Below are positions 26,704 through 36,222 of a DNA stretch of 36,752 nt, piece after piece. This DNA is from BS150m-G50 sp964517435 (GTDB lineage Bacteria > CAIWAD01 > BS150m-G50), in NCBI GenBank assembly GCA_964517435.1, contig CAZFEC010000032.1, positions 1 to 36,752 on the forward strand, read 5' to 3'. Position 1 is the first letter of the stretch. The number at the start of each line of letters is the position of its first letter. Under the pieces are notes generated by a model. The model was not told where the DNA came from. It made no database searches and worked only from the letters and a program-made list of their open reading frames with translations. Both the position numbers and the translations under genes were made by a program.

Positions 26704-29118
26704 TTATTTCAATAGAATCATCTTTCGGGAGATTGTCTCTGTCGTAGTTGTAAGTATGTAGACGTACACACCGCTAGCCAATCCGGATCCGTTGAACTGG
26801 ATCTGGTGCCTGCCGGCTGTGTAAGCGCCCTGTGCTAGTTCCCCTATCCTTTGACCCAGGAGGTTGTAGACCGTCAGCTGGATCTGCTGGGGGTGCGGCA
26901 GGGTGAACTCGATCGTTGTGGTTGGATTGAAAGGGTTGGGATAGTTATGGCGCAGCTCGATTCCAGCTGGTTGAATCTGAGGCTGGGGTCCTGGCGGTAC
27001 ATCCTCCTGATACTCCCACAGATCAATTGCACCCGGCCCGCCATAACAGCCCATGTCGCTGCGTAGTGTTCCCTGCGCCGGCCAAAGTGGAAAACCGGGA
27101 TCGTTTGGATCCTCTGGATCATTGTAGGCTGGATCGGGATTGCCAGCATCTATGCAAGGTAAGCCTGGCAGGAAGATGTAGTCATCATTCTCGGGATCAG
27201 TGAACATCGGATCAACGTCGATGTTGCCTTCGCCTTCCCAGCCGCCGTCGATGTTGGAGTAGCGGACAATGAACTCCACGCTATCAGCTGAGTAAGAGAG
27301 GACCGATCCCCATGGGCATGTATTTTCAATAATGCAGTTTTCAATCAAGTAGGTCTTCTCGTTGGGGTAGAGTGACCATAGGCTTATCGCACTCCCGTAA
27401 TCGCCATAAGAATCGACAAGAGAACAATTAGTTACCCTCGCGCTTGTGGATATCTGCCCACTGACAATATGCGATGACAACTCTCCAAGTGTGTTCCAAC
27501 AGTCATGAATCAGAGTGTTTTCCATGACAAAATGATTAGCCGTGATCCAGACAGCGCCATTTCCACAATCGTGGAAATAGGAGTTGCGAATAAACAGTGA
27601 GTCCGCCCAGATGAACAAGGCTGCGCCTAGAAGCGTGTTTTGCTGATTGCAGATATGTACATTATCAAGTTCAATCCTGCTTAGCGTGCCGAAGCCGGAC
27701 TTTATGCCGGATCCCCAGCCCTCTGAAGCGGCCCATGGTGATACATAGTTCCATGTGTTATCGTGAATTGAAACATCCCGGAGAGTAGTCGTGCTGTAGA
27801 GTGGAGTCATATCTTCAATGTAAATTCCCAGTCCAACTTGTCTGAAGTCGTTGTTATTGAAAGCTATTTCGGAATGTTCCAAGAGAACATTACCTCTGAG
27901 TTCGAGATTATAACGAGCACATCCATATTCGTTGGGGTACTCCTCGAGGTCCGATCGCACAGATGTGTTGTTCATCACATAGATATGACTTGCTTCAACC
28001 GAACCGTTTGAGAGCAACTGACAACCCGGTCTGCCACTTTTGTCGTATTCAAACTCTTCGTAGTTGTTCACCACAAAGATACTATCCGCAATCAAGGATT
28101 GATTCGCCTGAGCAACCAACCCGATTCCAAACCTGTTACCATTAGATGAGTGGTTATCACAAATGCGAATATTGCGCATGAAAACGTAGTCATTGTTGCA
28201 TTGCAGGTTGACGAGGTAGGAGTAGCCGATTCCTTCGTTCCAGGCTGAGTCGATCATAGTTGAGTCGAAAACACAATCCTGGATGATAAGAGTATCAGCT
28301 TGTTGTATCGCCAACAGCCCTGGTTGTCTTCGCTGTATGTTATTCCTGAAGGTACAACTATTTATCTCAAACCTGGTAGCCCATCCAGAAACCAACATTG
28401 GACCTGTGGAAGATCCCAAGACACTATGATTTCCCGTAAAGACACAATCCTCAATTGTTGCATTCTTGTTTGTTCCAACTACGACGAGCGGACCTCCACC
28501 GGCAAAATTCTCTTCAAAAATACAGTTATTTATCACAGTGCGCTCCCCCCAGTTTCCAATCAATCTCGGCTTGTCCGACGGTCGATTATTGGAAAAGCGG
28601 CTATCGTACACATACACACTGCAAGAGTCATATGCCGTTATACCTGGATTTCTTTCACCATAGTTCTCCATGAACTGACAGTTGTAGATTGTTAAAGCCG
28701 TGGTATCAAGAATCGAGATTGCCCCACCCCACCATTCATTTGGAACTGGGGATGAATATCCAAATCCATGTATGAATGTCAGGCCGGAAATCCTGATTGT
28801 ATGGGGACCATTGCATGTCAAGATGTGAAAGGTTGAATCACCATCGAGGAGTGTTGACGAGATGTAACTGGTATCACCCGTAGTAAGAAAACGAGATGCG
28901 ATAGTCAGATCTTTTTGGTTGATCTCCAGCTCTTCAATGTAGGTATCCGGCCAGATTAAGATAGTATCATTTGAAGCCGCCGCGTTGATGCCTTGTTGGA
29001 TAGTGGGAAAGTCGGCAGGGATGTTGATTACTGCAAATGCCTGTCTAGAGCAAACGGCTGTCAATAGAACCATCAATAACGCCCTTAATGCCCTCTGCTG
29101 TGCTAACCGATTCGTCAT
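26704..29118 (-). CDS. Secreted right-handed beta-helix protein with T9SS type A sorting domain
   Basis: 804 aa. Residues 1-29 look like a signal peptide (ALRALLMVLLTAVCSRQAFA). Residues 30-690 carry irregular parallel beta-helix repeats with many Asn and Cys steps of the kind IxNCxFxxN, and a terminal DMGCYGGPG. The last 85 residues are a Por-secretion C-terminal domain: NYPNPFNPTTTIEFTLP, then VYNLLGQ, SGVYVYIL and the final KMILLK. Such proteins are exported by T9SS and often act on or bind polysaccharides. I see no catalytic motif. The gene is AT-rich: a sample line (28141-28200) is about 37% G+C against 67% in NuoF (25681-25740). It lies 15 bases before the NuoE gene. Confidence 0.85.
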   Translation of the reverse strand: MTNRLAQQRALRALLMVLLTAVCSRQAFAVINIPADFPTIQQGINAAASNDTILIWPDTYIEELEINQKDLTIASRFLTTGDTSYISSTLLDGDSTFHILTCNGPHTIRISGLTFIHGFGYSSPVPNEWWGGAISILDTTALTIYNCQFMENYGERNPGITAYDSCSVYVYDSRFSNNRPSDKPRLIGNWGERTVINNCIFEENFAGGGPLVVVGTNKNATIEDCVFTGNHSVLGSSTGPMLVSGWATRFEINSCTFRNNIQRRQPGLLAIQQADTLIIQDCVFDSTMIDSAWNEGIGYSYLVNLQCNNDYVFMRNIRICDNHSSNGNRFGIGLVAQANQSLIADSIFVVNNYEEFEYDKSGRPGCQLLSNGSVEASHIYVMNNTSVRSDLEEYPNEYGCARYNLELRGNVLLEHSEIAFNNNDFRQVGLGIYIEDMTPLYSTTTLRDVSIHDNTWNYVSPWAASEGWGSGIKSGFGTLSRIELDNVHICNQQNTLLGAALFIWADSLFIRNSYFHDCGNGAVWITANHFVMENTLIHDCWNTLGELSSHIVSGQISTSARVTNCSLVDSYGDYGSAISLWSLYPNEKTYLIENCIIENTCPWGSVLSYSADSVEFIVRYSNIDGGWEGEGNIDVDPMFTDPENDDYIFLPGLPCIDAGNPDPAYNDPEDPNDPGFPLWPAQGTLRSDMGCYGGPGAIDLWEYQEDVPPGPQPQIQPAGIELRHNYPNPFNPTTTIEFTLPHPQQIQLTVYNLLGQRIGELAQGAYTAGRHQIQFNGSGLASGVYVYILTTTTETISRKMILLK

Positions 29119-29184
29119 AAGTACAGCTGGCTTCCTTTAATGAGCTAGAAATGGGGACGCAAATGCGCCCCCATTTATCGACGT

Positions 29185-32100
29185 TTACTTCAACAGAATC
29201 ATCTTTCGTGTGTGAATCACTTGCTCTGTTTTGAGGCGATAGAAGTATACACCGCTAGAAAACTCATCACCGTTGAACTGAATTGAGTATTCGCCGGGTT
29301 GATGCAGTTCATGAACCAAGCACTTAACCTTCTGCCCCAAGGAGTTATATACTGCAAGCTCTAAATCGCATTGTACTGGCACAATATACGAGATGGTTGT
29401 CAAGGGATTAAATGGATTAGGATAGTTCTGCGATAGTGTGAATGAGGCTGGCAGCAGATGATCTAGATCGTCATTGTTTGCAGGCTGACTACCGAATTCA
29501 ACACCACAGATCTCCATGACCCTATCTAAATAGTCATTCTGACGCGCGAACTCAGCTTGAATCCTCTCGCAGGTCTGCTCAGGATCTCCTTCTGAGTAAC
29601 TCCACGCCATATCATTCCACGAATTCAGCTTTGCGATGCACAATTCGAAGAACGTGCCAGCATCATCCTCTGAGGCTTGATCACGAAGCGTTTCCAGGTT
29701 AGCAATTGCGTCTTCAAGGTGAACGAGTCTGCCGTAAAGTTCCCAGTAACTTCCTTCGAGGAAATAGGTCAGATCATGGTTCTCACCACCTATTGCATCG
29801 AGTGCCTCTAGGAAGCCATCCTTGATGGTCATTGCCTCTTCATATCCTTTCTTGCTGATATAGTTCAGCCTGAAAGTTGCCCTAGTCGAGTAAGGGTCTA
29901 GAGGGAAGTTCAGCACAATGTCCTTGTAAGTGTCGATCGCAACCTGAAGATCACCGTTGGTCTCAGACCATTGCCCCTGTGCAAACATCTGACCAGCACC
30001 AGAATCTCCGCCACATGATTCCGGAAGAGGGTCCCCCCAATTGTAAAGGGGTTCGTATATTAGCAAACCCCAAGACGGTGGCAATAATGGAGTGGGATCT
30101 TCAACTTCGTCACCCCAGTCGTTGTAGGTGACATTAACACTTGAAGCTGGTTCACCATAAGGTTCACGGATGAGAGTTATGTTGCTGTTATCATCATCGT
30201 AGGCGATTTTATTGTATCCGCATTCTAGCTGGCAATTCGTGTCGTACAGATAAATCTGTCCATTGTTAGGCGCAATACGCGAATTGTAATAGATCAAGTT
30301 GTGCGCTATCTCATGCATATCGAACCAGGAAAAGGCACCATGTAAAGCATAATGGTTGTGGTTTCTGATTGTGGATTCCTCTAGTCGGAAACCACTTCTT
30401 ATGGCAACAATTCCGGTATGCGAGTTCAATCCCTCTAGGTTGATATTCTCCAGCAAGTAGTCCGCTTCATGACCATAATCAACCATGAAAATCCCATGCA
30501 TGTAATAGTCTGACAAATAACACGAAGTCATTTTGACATCACAGTCAAGTAGTGTCATCTGAGTGGATACTTCAGATCCTCGGAAAATTGAGTTATTGAT
30601 GTGGCCGGTACATCCCTGCCCAACAAGGAACCTGCCTGTCATTGTTTGGTCATCACCTTCAGGGTAGGTGCAGAAGTCGAGGTAATTGATATTTAGCTCG
30701 ACTTTCGAGATATCTAGAGTCGAATTGGAATGGACATATGCAAGGTGATTGATCTCTACGACATCATTTTCTGGGGGAATAAATTCCTCGTCACCTAGAA
30801 TCTTGAAGAAGCTTCTGGTAGGATCAGGAGGATCGTGTTCCTGATCCTCTACCGGATTATAGAAGGAGACAACTGTCCGTTCAGTATCCAATTCATCACC
30901 AAGTTTCACTGTCTCGTTGGTTGCGTCGATAGTTAAGCTCGCGCAAGATCCTAGGAGTACTATGCTGCCAGATGGGAGCGAGAAACCTAAATCGGCTGAT
31001 ACATCATCAGTCGAGTAGTAGAGTCCTCTTTCCATCTGCGTAAAATCTGCGACTTCTGTGAGATTTAGTGGATCGAAAATCTCCTTCCAACCGATATCAC
31101 TGAATGTGTGATCTTGATCGAAATAGTCTTCGCTTGGATCACCCGCATCCAGAAGTGGGCTATCCCAACGGAGATTGTATGTACCACTTACAAATAGAGG
31201 ATCAGTGCTTCGATTGAAATAACCGGGATAATACTCCCCCAAGCCGTCTTCCCAGGTACAATCAGAATTGCCCCAAATATTCGTATATTGAATTTGCGAA
31301 GCGCCCAAGGTCCCCACTACCAGCTCCCCATCACATGTGTTTGAAGCCAAATTCAAGCCATTGAACTCTAGACAAACAGCATCTGTACCAAGGAGGCTGA
31401 ATATATCTCCAGTTCCAATATCATTGTCGCTCACAGTGGTTTTTCTCAACTTGAGCTTATCGAATGCCGTGTTTCCTAGCGGTTTGTAAGTCACAAGCGA
31501 TTGTTCATATCTTGCTGCAGGGGAGGATGTTGTATTCATGTAGACCAGAGAACTATCAACCATGGTCACAATTCCAGCAGAGTATAAGAAAGCAGCTCCA
31601 CCTGCTGTTGAGTGGTTATTCCTAAATGTCATGTGCTGAAAGAGGCATGATTATTCACAGACGCACCTTGAACGCCTACAACTCCATTTGCACCTGTGTT
31701 CTGCTCAAAAACGCAGTTTGATACTCTTAGATTCTTGTTCGCTATCCCCGAATCAAATGTAAGAGTTGAACCTTTTTGAATGGGGTTCGCAGGTGATTCA
31801 GTCGTGTAGTTCTTTATGAATATGCAGTCTGTGATTTCGCAAGATCTGTCTATAATCCCAACAGCAATTCCTGTACCCCATAATGCATGGTTTTCCTCGA
31901 AGAGCGAGTTGCTGATCGTTGCGAGTTGAGAACTGCCACTATCAAGATAGATGGCGCCGCCACCTACACATCCCAGTCATGTATAATTCGTTGTTACAGT
32001 GTTTCGATAGAATGTGCAACCATCAACATTGACGTGTGCTGAGGCGTAGAGCCCACCACCTACAGGGGCTACGTTATAATGGAATTGGCAATTCTGAAGC

Positions 32101-32804
32101 GTTAAGTCGGTTCGATCACCTACCGCGCAAATCGCACCTCCACATGTCTCTACGCCTTCGGAACTTTGATGCAGGGCTTGGTTAGATTCAAAGAAGCAGT
32201 CATACATCTCAAGTGAAGAGAAAGTGTGTGACGAATTTGTACAATATATAGCTCCACCATTCCAGTACTCTTCAGGGTCGACAGATCCGACTTCATTGTT
32301 TTGAAATAGACAATCATAGAAAGCCACATTCGAATCGACGATAAGTAAAGCGCCTCCATGATTATTGTCTCTTATATTGTCAAGAAAATGAACATCTCTG
32401 AATATAATGTCTGAGTCATCTGCAGATAAGCCGCCATAATTCGTCTCAGAAGATTGGCCACAAATGGCAATATGCTGGAATACTAGTGAATCATTTTCAT
32501 CAGGTGCATTGTCATTGCAGATGAAAACACGTCTTGATGCATCGGCAATAATCCTAGGATTCTCAGGGAGCGCCTCCAAACCTTTGATCTTCAGAAAGCG
32601 TATTTCTGGAGGTACTGTAATATCAGCTTCATAATGCTCAGCAAGCTGTAGCGTGATGCTGTTCGCTTCGTCTGGATATGAAAGCAGAGCATCCAGAGCT
32701 TCCTGCATGGTTAGATAATCCCCAGGAACAGTGTAATCTACAGAGAAACCCAATGTGCAGATTGAGAGTGCTGTGAAAATGGATAGTAGTGCCCAGCGCA
32801 TCAT
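29185..32804 (-). pseudogene. Broken secreted beta-helix protein with T9SS sorting domain
   Basis: One gene in three pieces. Piece 1 (32804-31977) has a GGAGGTGA site, a signal peptide (MMRWALLSIFTALSICTLGF) and beta-helix repeats, and ends in TGA at 31977-31979. The same frame then continues for 115 codons of clear beta-helix sequence (GGGAIYLDSGSS, SNSLFEENHA, SNCVFEQNTG) to about 31632. A one-base shift near 31639-31641 leads into piece 2 (to 29185), which has more repeats, about 180 helical residues resembling TPR units, and a full sorting domain (NYPNPFNPLTTISYIVP, ending KMILLK). The intact product would be about 1,207 aa. Either the gene is decaying or the consensus sequence holds two errors. 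Confidence 0.82.
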
Positions 32805-32900
32805 TCACCTCCGTTGATGTAAACCTGCTGCCAGCCCCAAGCTACTGGCTTTGCTACTTGAGTATACTGATCCAATACAACGCTACCCTACTTCCTCAGT

Positions 32901-32924
32901 CCCCCCCACCTATTCCCCCCCCCC
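32901..32924. other. Homopolymer tracts at the end of the H-cluster-like gene
   Basis: Runs of seven C (32901-32907) and ten C (32915-32924) flank the stop codon of the Fe-S gene. On the minus strand the second run codes Gly-Gly-Gly just before the last Glu. Such runs are slippage- and assembly-prone and mark the edge between GC-rich operon and AT-rich insert. Confidence 0.7.
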
Positions 32925-34172
32925 GTCCCTATCCGCCAGGAAGATGCAGTCGGTCAGCTTCGCCTCGCCCCGCACGAAATCCTCGGCGAACGCCTTGCAG
33001 GTGGGCGCTCCGCAGACGCCGCAGTCGATCTGGCGCAGGTTCTTGTAGACCTGGTCGATCTCCCGCATCCGCTTGAGCGAGGTGGTCAGATCGGTGTCGA
33101 GAAATGTGAGCGGACGGGGCCGTACCTGATGCTCCAGCAGATAGTAGCCCGCCGCGATCCGCTTCTGCACTTCCTGATCGGCTTTCGACTCGGGACAGCC
33201 GTACTTGACGCTGTGCTTGACCGCGTTGGTCCGGGCGACATAAGGATTCTCCACGTTGAAACTGCCGCCGATACAGCCGAGGTGGCAGGTGGAAGCCTCC
33301 AGGAAATCGATGTTGCGCAGGCGGGAGTTCTCGATGTCGTCCAGCGTCATCATCACATCGCTTAAACCGGAGACGGCGAACCAGTTCTCGATATGGGCCA
33401 TACGGGTGATGTTGCCCAGCATCGACCAGCCGGTATGAAAACAGAAATCGGCCGGGACCTGCTCCGGGGTGAAATCCTGCAGCAGCGTCTGCACGTGGGA
33501 GGTCAGCTGCGCGTACACCATGTTGATCGGGATGGAGGTGTCGATCCAGGACCGGTGCTTCTCCGCCGGCTGGGTGATGGAGACCGTGACCGCGGGACAG
33601 GGAGTCAGATAGACGATCCCCAACTCCTCCGGTTTGATACCCAGTCGTTCCGGGAAGGTTCGGCGGATTTCGCGACCGACGATTTCACGCGGCACCTCGA
33701 TCGGTATGATCAGCTCCACCAGGTCGGGATACCTTACCTGGATCAGCCGCACCAGCGAAGGGCACCAGGAGGAGATCAGCGGCCTGCGTCCCTGATGATT
33801 GCGTACATAATCAGCGAGCGCCTGCGCCACCTGCATCGTGGTGACGCTGACATCCACCACCTCGTCGAAGCCGATCTCCTTCAGAGCCTGGTGGACGACG
33901 AAGGGATGCACATTGCTGTCGAACTGGGTGTAGAGCACCGGCGAGGGCAACGCCACGGTGTACTTGTAGTCCGGCAACTCGGGAGGGATGGTTTCGATGG
34001 CACCTTGGGGACAGACGGGAATGCAGGCACCGCAATCAATACAGAGTTCATTGGAGATTTGGATCAGCCGGTTACGATAACGGATCGCCTGGGTGGGGCA
34101 CTTACGGATGCATTTCAGGTGCCCGTCACACTTCTCCTGACAGACACTGTTAACATGATAATACTCAGCCAT
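32910..34172 (-). CDS. Fe-S protein with [FeFe]-hydrogenase-like H-cluster domain, probable sensor
   Basis: 420 aa. N-terminal cysteines C11, C15, C21, C25 and C44, C47, C50, C54 fit two ferredoxin clusters. Residues 70-345 resemble the hydrogenase large domain. Motif L1 is SSWCPSL (W136, C137), L2 is TPCPA (C192) and L3 is STCHLGCIGG (C296, C300). The four cubane ligands are thus kept, but the proton-relay Cys of TSCCP is Trp and the Lys of MPCxxK is lost. A C-terminal cluster has C384, C387, C392 and C409. This pattern suits a redox or hydrogen sensor rather than a catalytic enzyme. The ATG has a GAGGT site. It follows the DRTGG-HATPase gene; similar sets precede hydABC loci in other anaerobes (recalled, not checked). 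Confidence 0.86.
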   Translation of the reverse strand: MAEYYHVNSVCQEKCDGHLKCIRKCPTQAIRYRNRLIQISNELCIDCGACIPVCPQGAIETIPPELPDYKYTVALPSPVLYTQFDSNVHPFVVHQALKEIGFDEVVDVSVTTMQVAQALADYVRNHQGRRPLISSWCPSLVRLIQVRYPDLVELIIPIEVPREIVGREIRRTFPERLGIKPEELGIVYLTPCPAVTVSITQPAEKHRSWIDTSIPINMVYAQLTSHVQTLLQDFTPEQVPADFCFHTGWSMLGNITRMAHIENWFAVSGLSDVMMTLDDIENSRLRNIDFLEASTCHLGCIGGSFNVENPYVARTNAVKHSVKYGCPESKADQEVQKRIAAGYYLLEHQVRPRPLTFLDTDLTTSLKRMREIDQVYKNLRQIDCGVCGAPTCKAFAEDFVRGEAKLTDCIFLADRDGGGE

Positions 34173-34198
34173 AATTACCTCGCAGCTGAGTGATAGCA

Positions 34199-34231
34199 GC
34201 GGCGGTGGAGGGTCACCGGTTATGCCGCCGC
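34199..34231. other. Inverted repeat between the HATPase and Fe-S genes
   Basis: GCGGCGG (34199-34205) pairs with CCGCCGC (34225-34231) across a 19-base loop inside the 67-base gap. There is no T-tract. It could set the ratio of the two products by attenuation or RNA processing, but this is only a possibility. Confidence 0.3.
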
Positions 34232-34239
34232 GCTGAAGA

Positions 34240-35037
34240 TCAGATATCGAAAGTCATCATCACCCGGGTACCCTTCCCCACTTCACTGGTGACATCCAGG
34301 TGATCGGTGTTCTTCTTGATGTTCGGCAGACCCATGCCGGAGCCGAATCCCATCGCGCGCTGCTCGGCGGTAGAAGTGGTAAAGCCGGCCTGCATGGCCA
34401 GCTCGACATCCGGGATCCCCTTCCCCTCATCATGCACGATGATCAGGATCTGGACGGGAGTCACCTGCAGTTTGACCCGGGCGTTGCGCGCGTGCATCAC
34501 CACGTTCATCTCCGCCTCGTAGGTGGAAATCGCCACCCGGCGCACCAGGGTGGGATCGAGACCGATCTGCTTCAGCACCGTCTTGACCTCGGTGGAGACC
34601 ATGCCGGCGCTGGCGAAATCGCTCCCCTCGATCACCAGGTCCCGCTCCAGCAGTATCTCGCGTCCGGTTTGCGCGTTGGGAGCGGCCGTGGCAGCCGGTT
34701 CACCGCCCTGCTGCGCGGTGTTGATCCGGATACAGGCGTCGAACATGTCCAATTCGGTCGAGAGCAGGACCAGCTCATGCTCACGGGCGAAACGCTCCGA
34801 GCCCTGGGGCGGTTTCTTGCCGCGGATGAAAACCACGCCGATGAACTCCGCCATGTGGGCCGAGATCACCGCCTGCTGGTTGGCCAGGCCGGTGAGCAGC
34901 AGGGAGCCGGACTCGCCGAAAGCGAGCACGTCGCTCATGAGGTCTGAGGCGTAGATCTGGGTGAATTCCCGTGCGAGAAGTTGGCCGCCTTCCAGGATAT
35001 CAGCCTGCAAGGCTTCCTGAACCTGTCTGATTGTCAT
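34240..35037 (-). CDS. DRTGG domain fused to anti-sigma-factor-type HATPase
   Basis: 265 aa. Residues 1-110 form a DRTGG-like domain homologous to the next small protein (shared ASDLMSDVLAFGESGSLLLT versus VSDMISDVMAGAKSGNLWLT). A linker (about 108-125) leads to an RsbW/SpoIIAB-like ATPase domain with N-box YEAEMNVVMHA, G1 DEGKGIPD and G2 GFGSGMGLPNI. No phosphorylated histidine is seen, so it is more like an anti-sigma kinase or switch ATPase than a two-component kinase. The start has GAGG 7 bases upstream. With the DRTGG protein and the H-cluster-like protein it probably forms a redox-responsive regulatory set. The target is not visible in the window. Confidence 0.86.
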   Translation of the reverse strand: MTIRQVQEALQADILEGGQLLAREFTQIYASDLMSDVLAFGESGSLLLTGLANQQAVISAHMAEFIGVVFIRGKKPPQGSERFAREHELVLLSTELDMFDACIRINTAQQGGEPAATAAPNAQTGREILLERDLVIEGSDFASAGMVSTEVKTVLKQIGLDPTLVRRVAISTYEAEMNVVMHARNARVKLQVTPVQILIIVHDEGKGIPDVELAMQAGFTTSTAEQRAMGFGSGMGLPNIKKNTDHLDVTSEVGKGTRVMMTFDI

Positions 35038-35092
35038 GCCTGTTCCTCTGTTGGTAAGGCAGCAAATCAGGATGAGGCGAGGTGGAAGCTGT

Positions 35093-35422
35093 CTATTTTA
35101 ACCCGGCTTCGTAGAGCTTGCCTACGAGTTCAAAGGTTTGCATTTCGGTGGAAAGAATCGCCACATCGTACTTGGTGGCTAAATCGATAGTATCCTGCGG
35201 CACTTCTTTGCCGTTGGTGATGATGATGGCGGAGACATCGACCAGGTTGCCGGCGGAGACGACGTTCTTGTGGGTCTGAACCGTCAACCAGAGATTGCCG
35301 CTCTTGGCGCCCGCCATCACGTCGCTGATCATGTCGGAAACGAACACGCCGTTGACTTCGCGCGGTTCGAATTCGCTGAGTTTCTTCAGCTGGACTTTCG
35401 CGAGCAGTTCTTCAGTAGTCAT
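35093..35422 (-). CDS. Stand-alone DRTGG domain protein
   Basis: 109 aa, a complete single-domain DRTGG protein (NGVFVSDMISDVMAGAKSGN at 24-43, then VDVSAIIITNGKEVPQDTID). DRTGG domains occur beside CBS domains and in some phosphotransacetylases and are thought to bind a small ligand or mediate contacts; the ligand is unknown. The ATG has GGAG 7 bases upstream. It sits 55 bases before the HATPase gene, whose N-terminal half is a paralogue, so the two may pair through their DRTGG domains. Confidence 0.86.
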   Translation of the reverse strand: MTTEELLAKVQLKKLSEFEPREVNGVFVSDMISDVMAGAKSGNLWLTVQTHKNVVSAGNLVDVSAIIITNGKEVPQDTIDLATKYDVAILSTEMQTFELVGKLYEAGLK

Positions 35423-35463
35423 GGAGGTTCTCCGCTATAACTTTGCCTCTTGAAAATGATCGA

Positions 35464-36015
35464 TCAGAACGGGGATTTCTTCTCCGTCTCCGGTTCCGCC
35501 GACAACATGCCGGTGTCGAACAGGAAATGACCCTGACAACGGGTGAGATCCTTCACCAGGTCGAGTGGCATCACCTTGATGCGGGAACGGCTGGTGTCGC
35601 GCCGCTGGTTGAAGTAATCGGTGAGTACCTCCAGCCGCACCGGATGCAGCGGATCGGTCAATCCCTGCGGCAGAAAACCGCAGGCAACGATCAGCCAGGT
35701 GCGCTCCGCTTCATGCTGCTGACGCAGCGGCTCCAGCTCGCAGCCGATGTCGCAGCCGGGGCAGTGCATCAGCCCCATCAGGTCGCCGAACTCCTCCAGG
35801 TGGCCGCACTCGGTGCACTTGAGGTCGAAGCGGAAGGACTGTGCGTTCTCCTTGATGCTCCAGTGGCAGTCTCCCTCCCTGTACTTCTCGCCCAGGTGCG
35901 GGTGCTGGTCCGTGGTGAAGTAGGTACGGATCTTGTTGCAATGAAAGCAGTTCTCAAAGACGACGAAACCGAAGCGGATGTTGACCATCTCCCACTGGTG
36001 CTGGCACTCAGACAT
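35464..36015 (-). CDS. Zinc-ribbon-like protein of unknown function
   Basis: 183 aa from an ATG with AGGAAA 6 bases upstream. It has several cysteine pairs suited to zinc ribbons: C4, C23-x2-C26, C67-x2-C70 (KCTECG), C84-x2-C87 and C91 (HCPGCDIGC), with nearby histidines. The C-terminal 85 residues carry no motif I know. It is the first gene of the DRTGG-HATPase-Fe-S set, 41 bases upstream of the DRTGG gene, and is preceded by an AT-rich gap likely to hold the operon promoter. It could be a DNA- or protein-binding regulator of the operon; this is inference from position only. Confidence 0.68.
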   Translation of the reverse strand: MSECQHQWEMVNIRFGFVVFENCFHCNKIRTYFTTDQHPHLGEKYREGDCHWSIKENAQSFRFDLKCTECGHLEEFGDLMGLMHCPGCDIGCELEPLRQQHEAERTWLIVACGFLPQGLTDPLHPVRLEVLTDYFNQRRDTSRSRIKVMPLDLVKDLTRCQGHFLFDTGMLSAEPETEKKSPF

Positions 36016-36222
36016 AGCGTTTTCCTGTTGTGGTTGCCGACGGTTGCGAAGCGGCCTATTGTGAATCGTTTTGCGTGTTGATGAAATCTATTTTATGTAT
36101 TAATTCCATGTTATTGTTTACACTAAAGTAACGCGCGGTCTCCATTAAGTCAAGCCTTTTTATTATTGGTGCTATTACTGGGATTAGACAGTATGGTAGG
36201 GCTTTCAGGATCAATGACATAG
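36016..36222. promoter_or_regulatory. AT-rich gap upstream of the long minus-strand operon
   Basis: This gap has no gene. The stretch 36075-36130 is AT-rich (on the minus strand it contains AATTAATACATAAAAT) and is the most likely promoter site for the operon that begins at 36015. I cannot pick a convincing -35/-10 pair. TTTACACTAAAG at 36117-36128 recalls the GTAAAC words at the left window edge but is too short to call a repeat. Confidence 0.35.

Noticed and set aside
31977..31979. TGA read as an amino acid (recoded or selenocysteine)
   Set aside because: Several intact genes in the window end in TGA, a nearby frameshift also affects the gene, and no selenocysteine context is evident; decay or sequence error is simpler.
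33393..34193. 266-codon plus-strand frame
   Set aside because: It is antisense to the H-cluster-like gene, whose cysteine motifs are clear.
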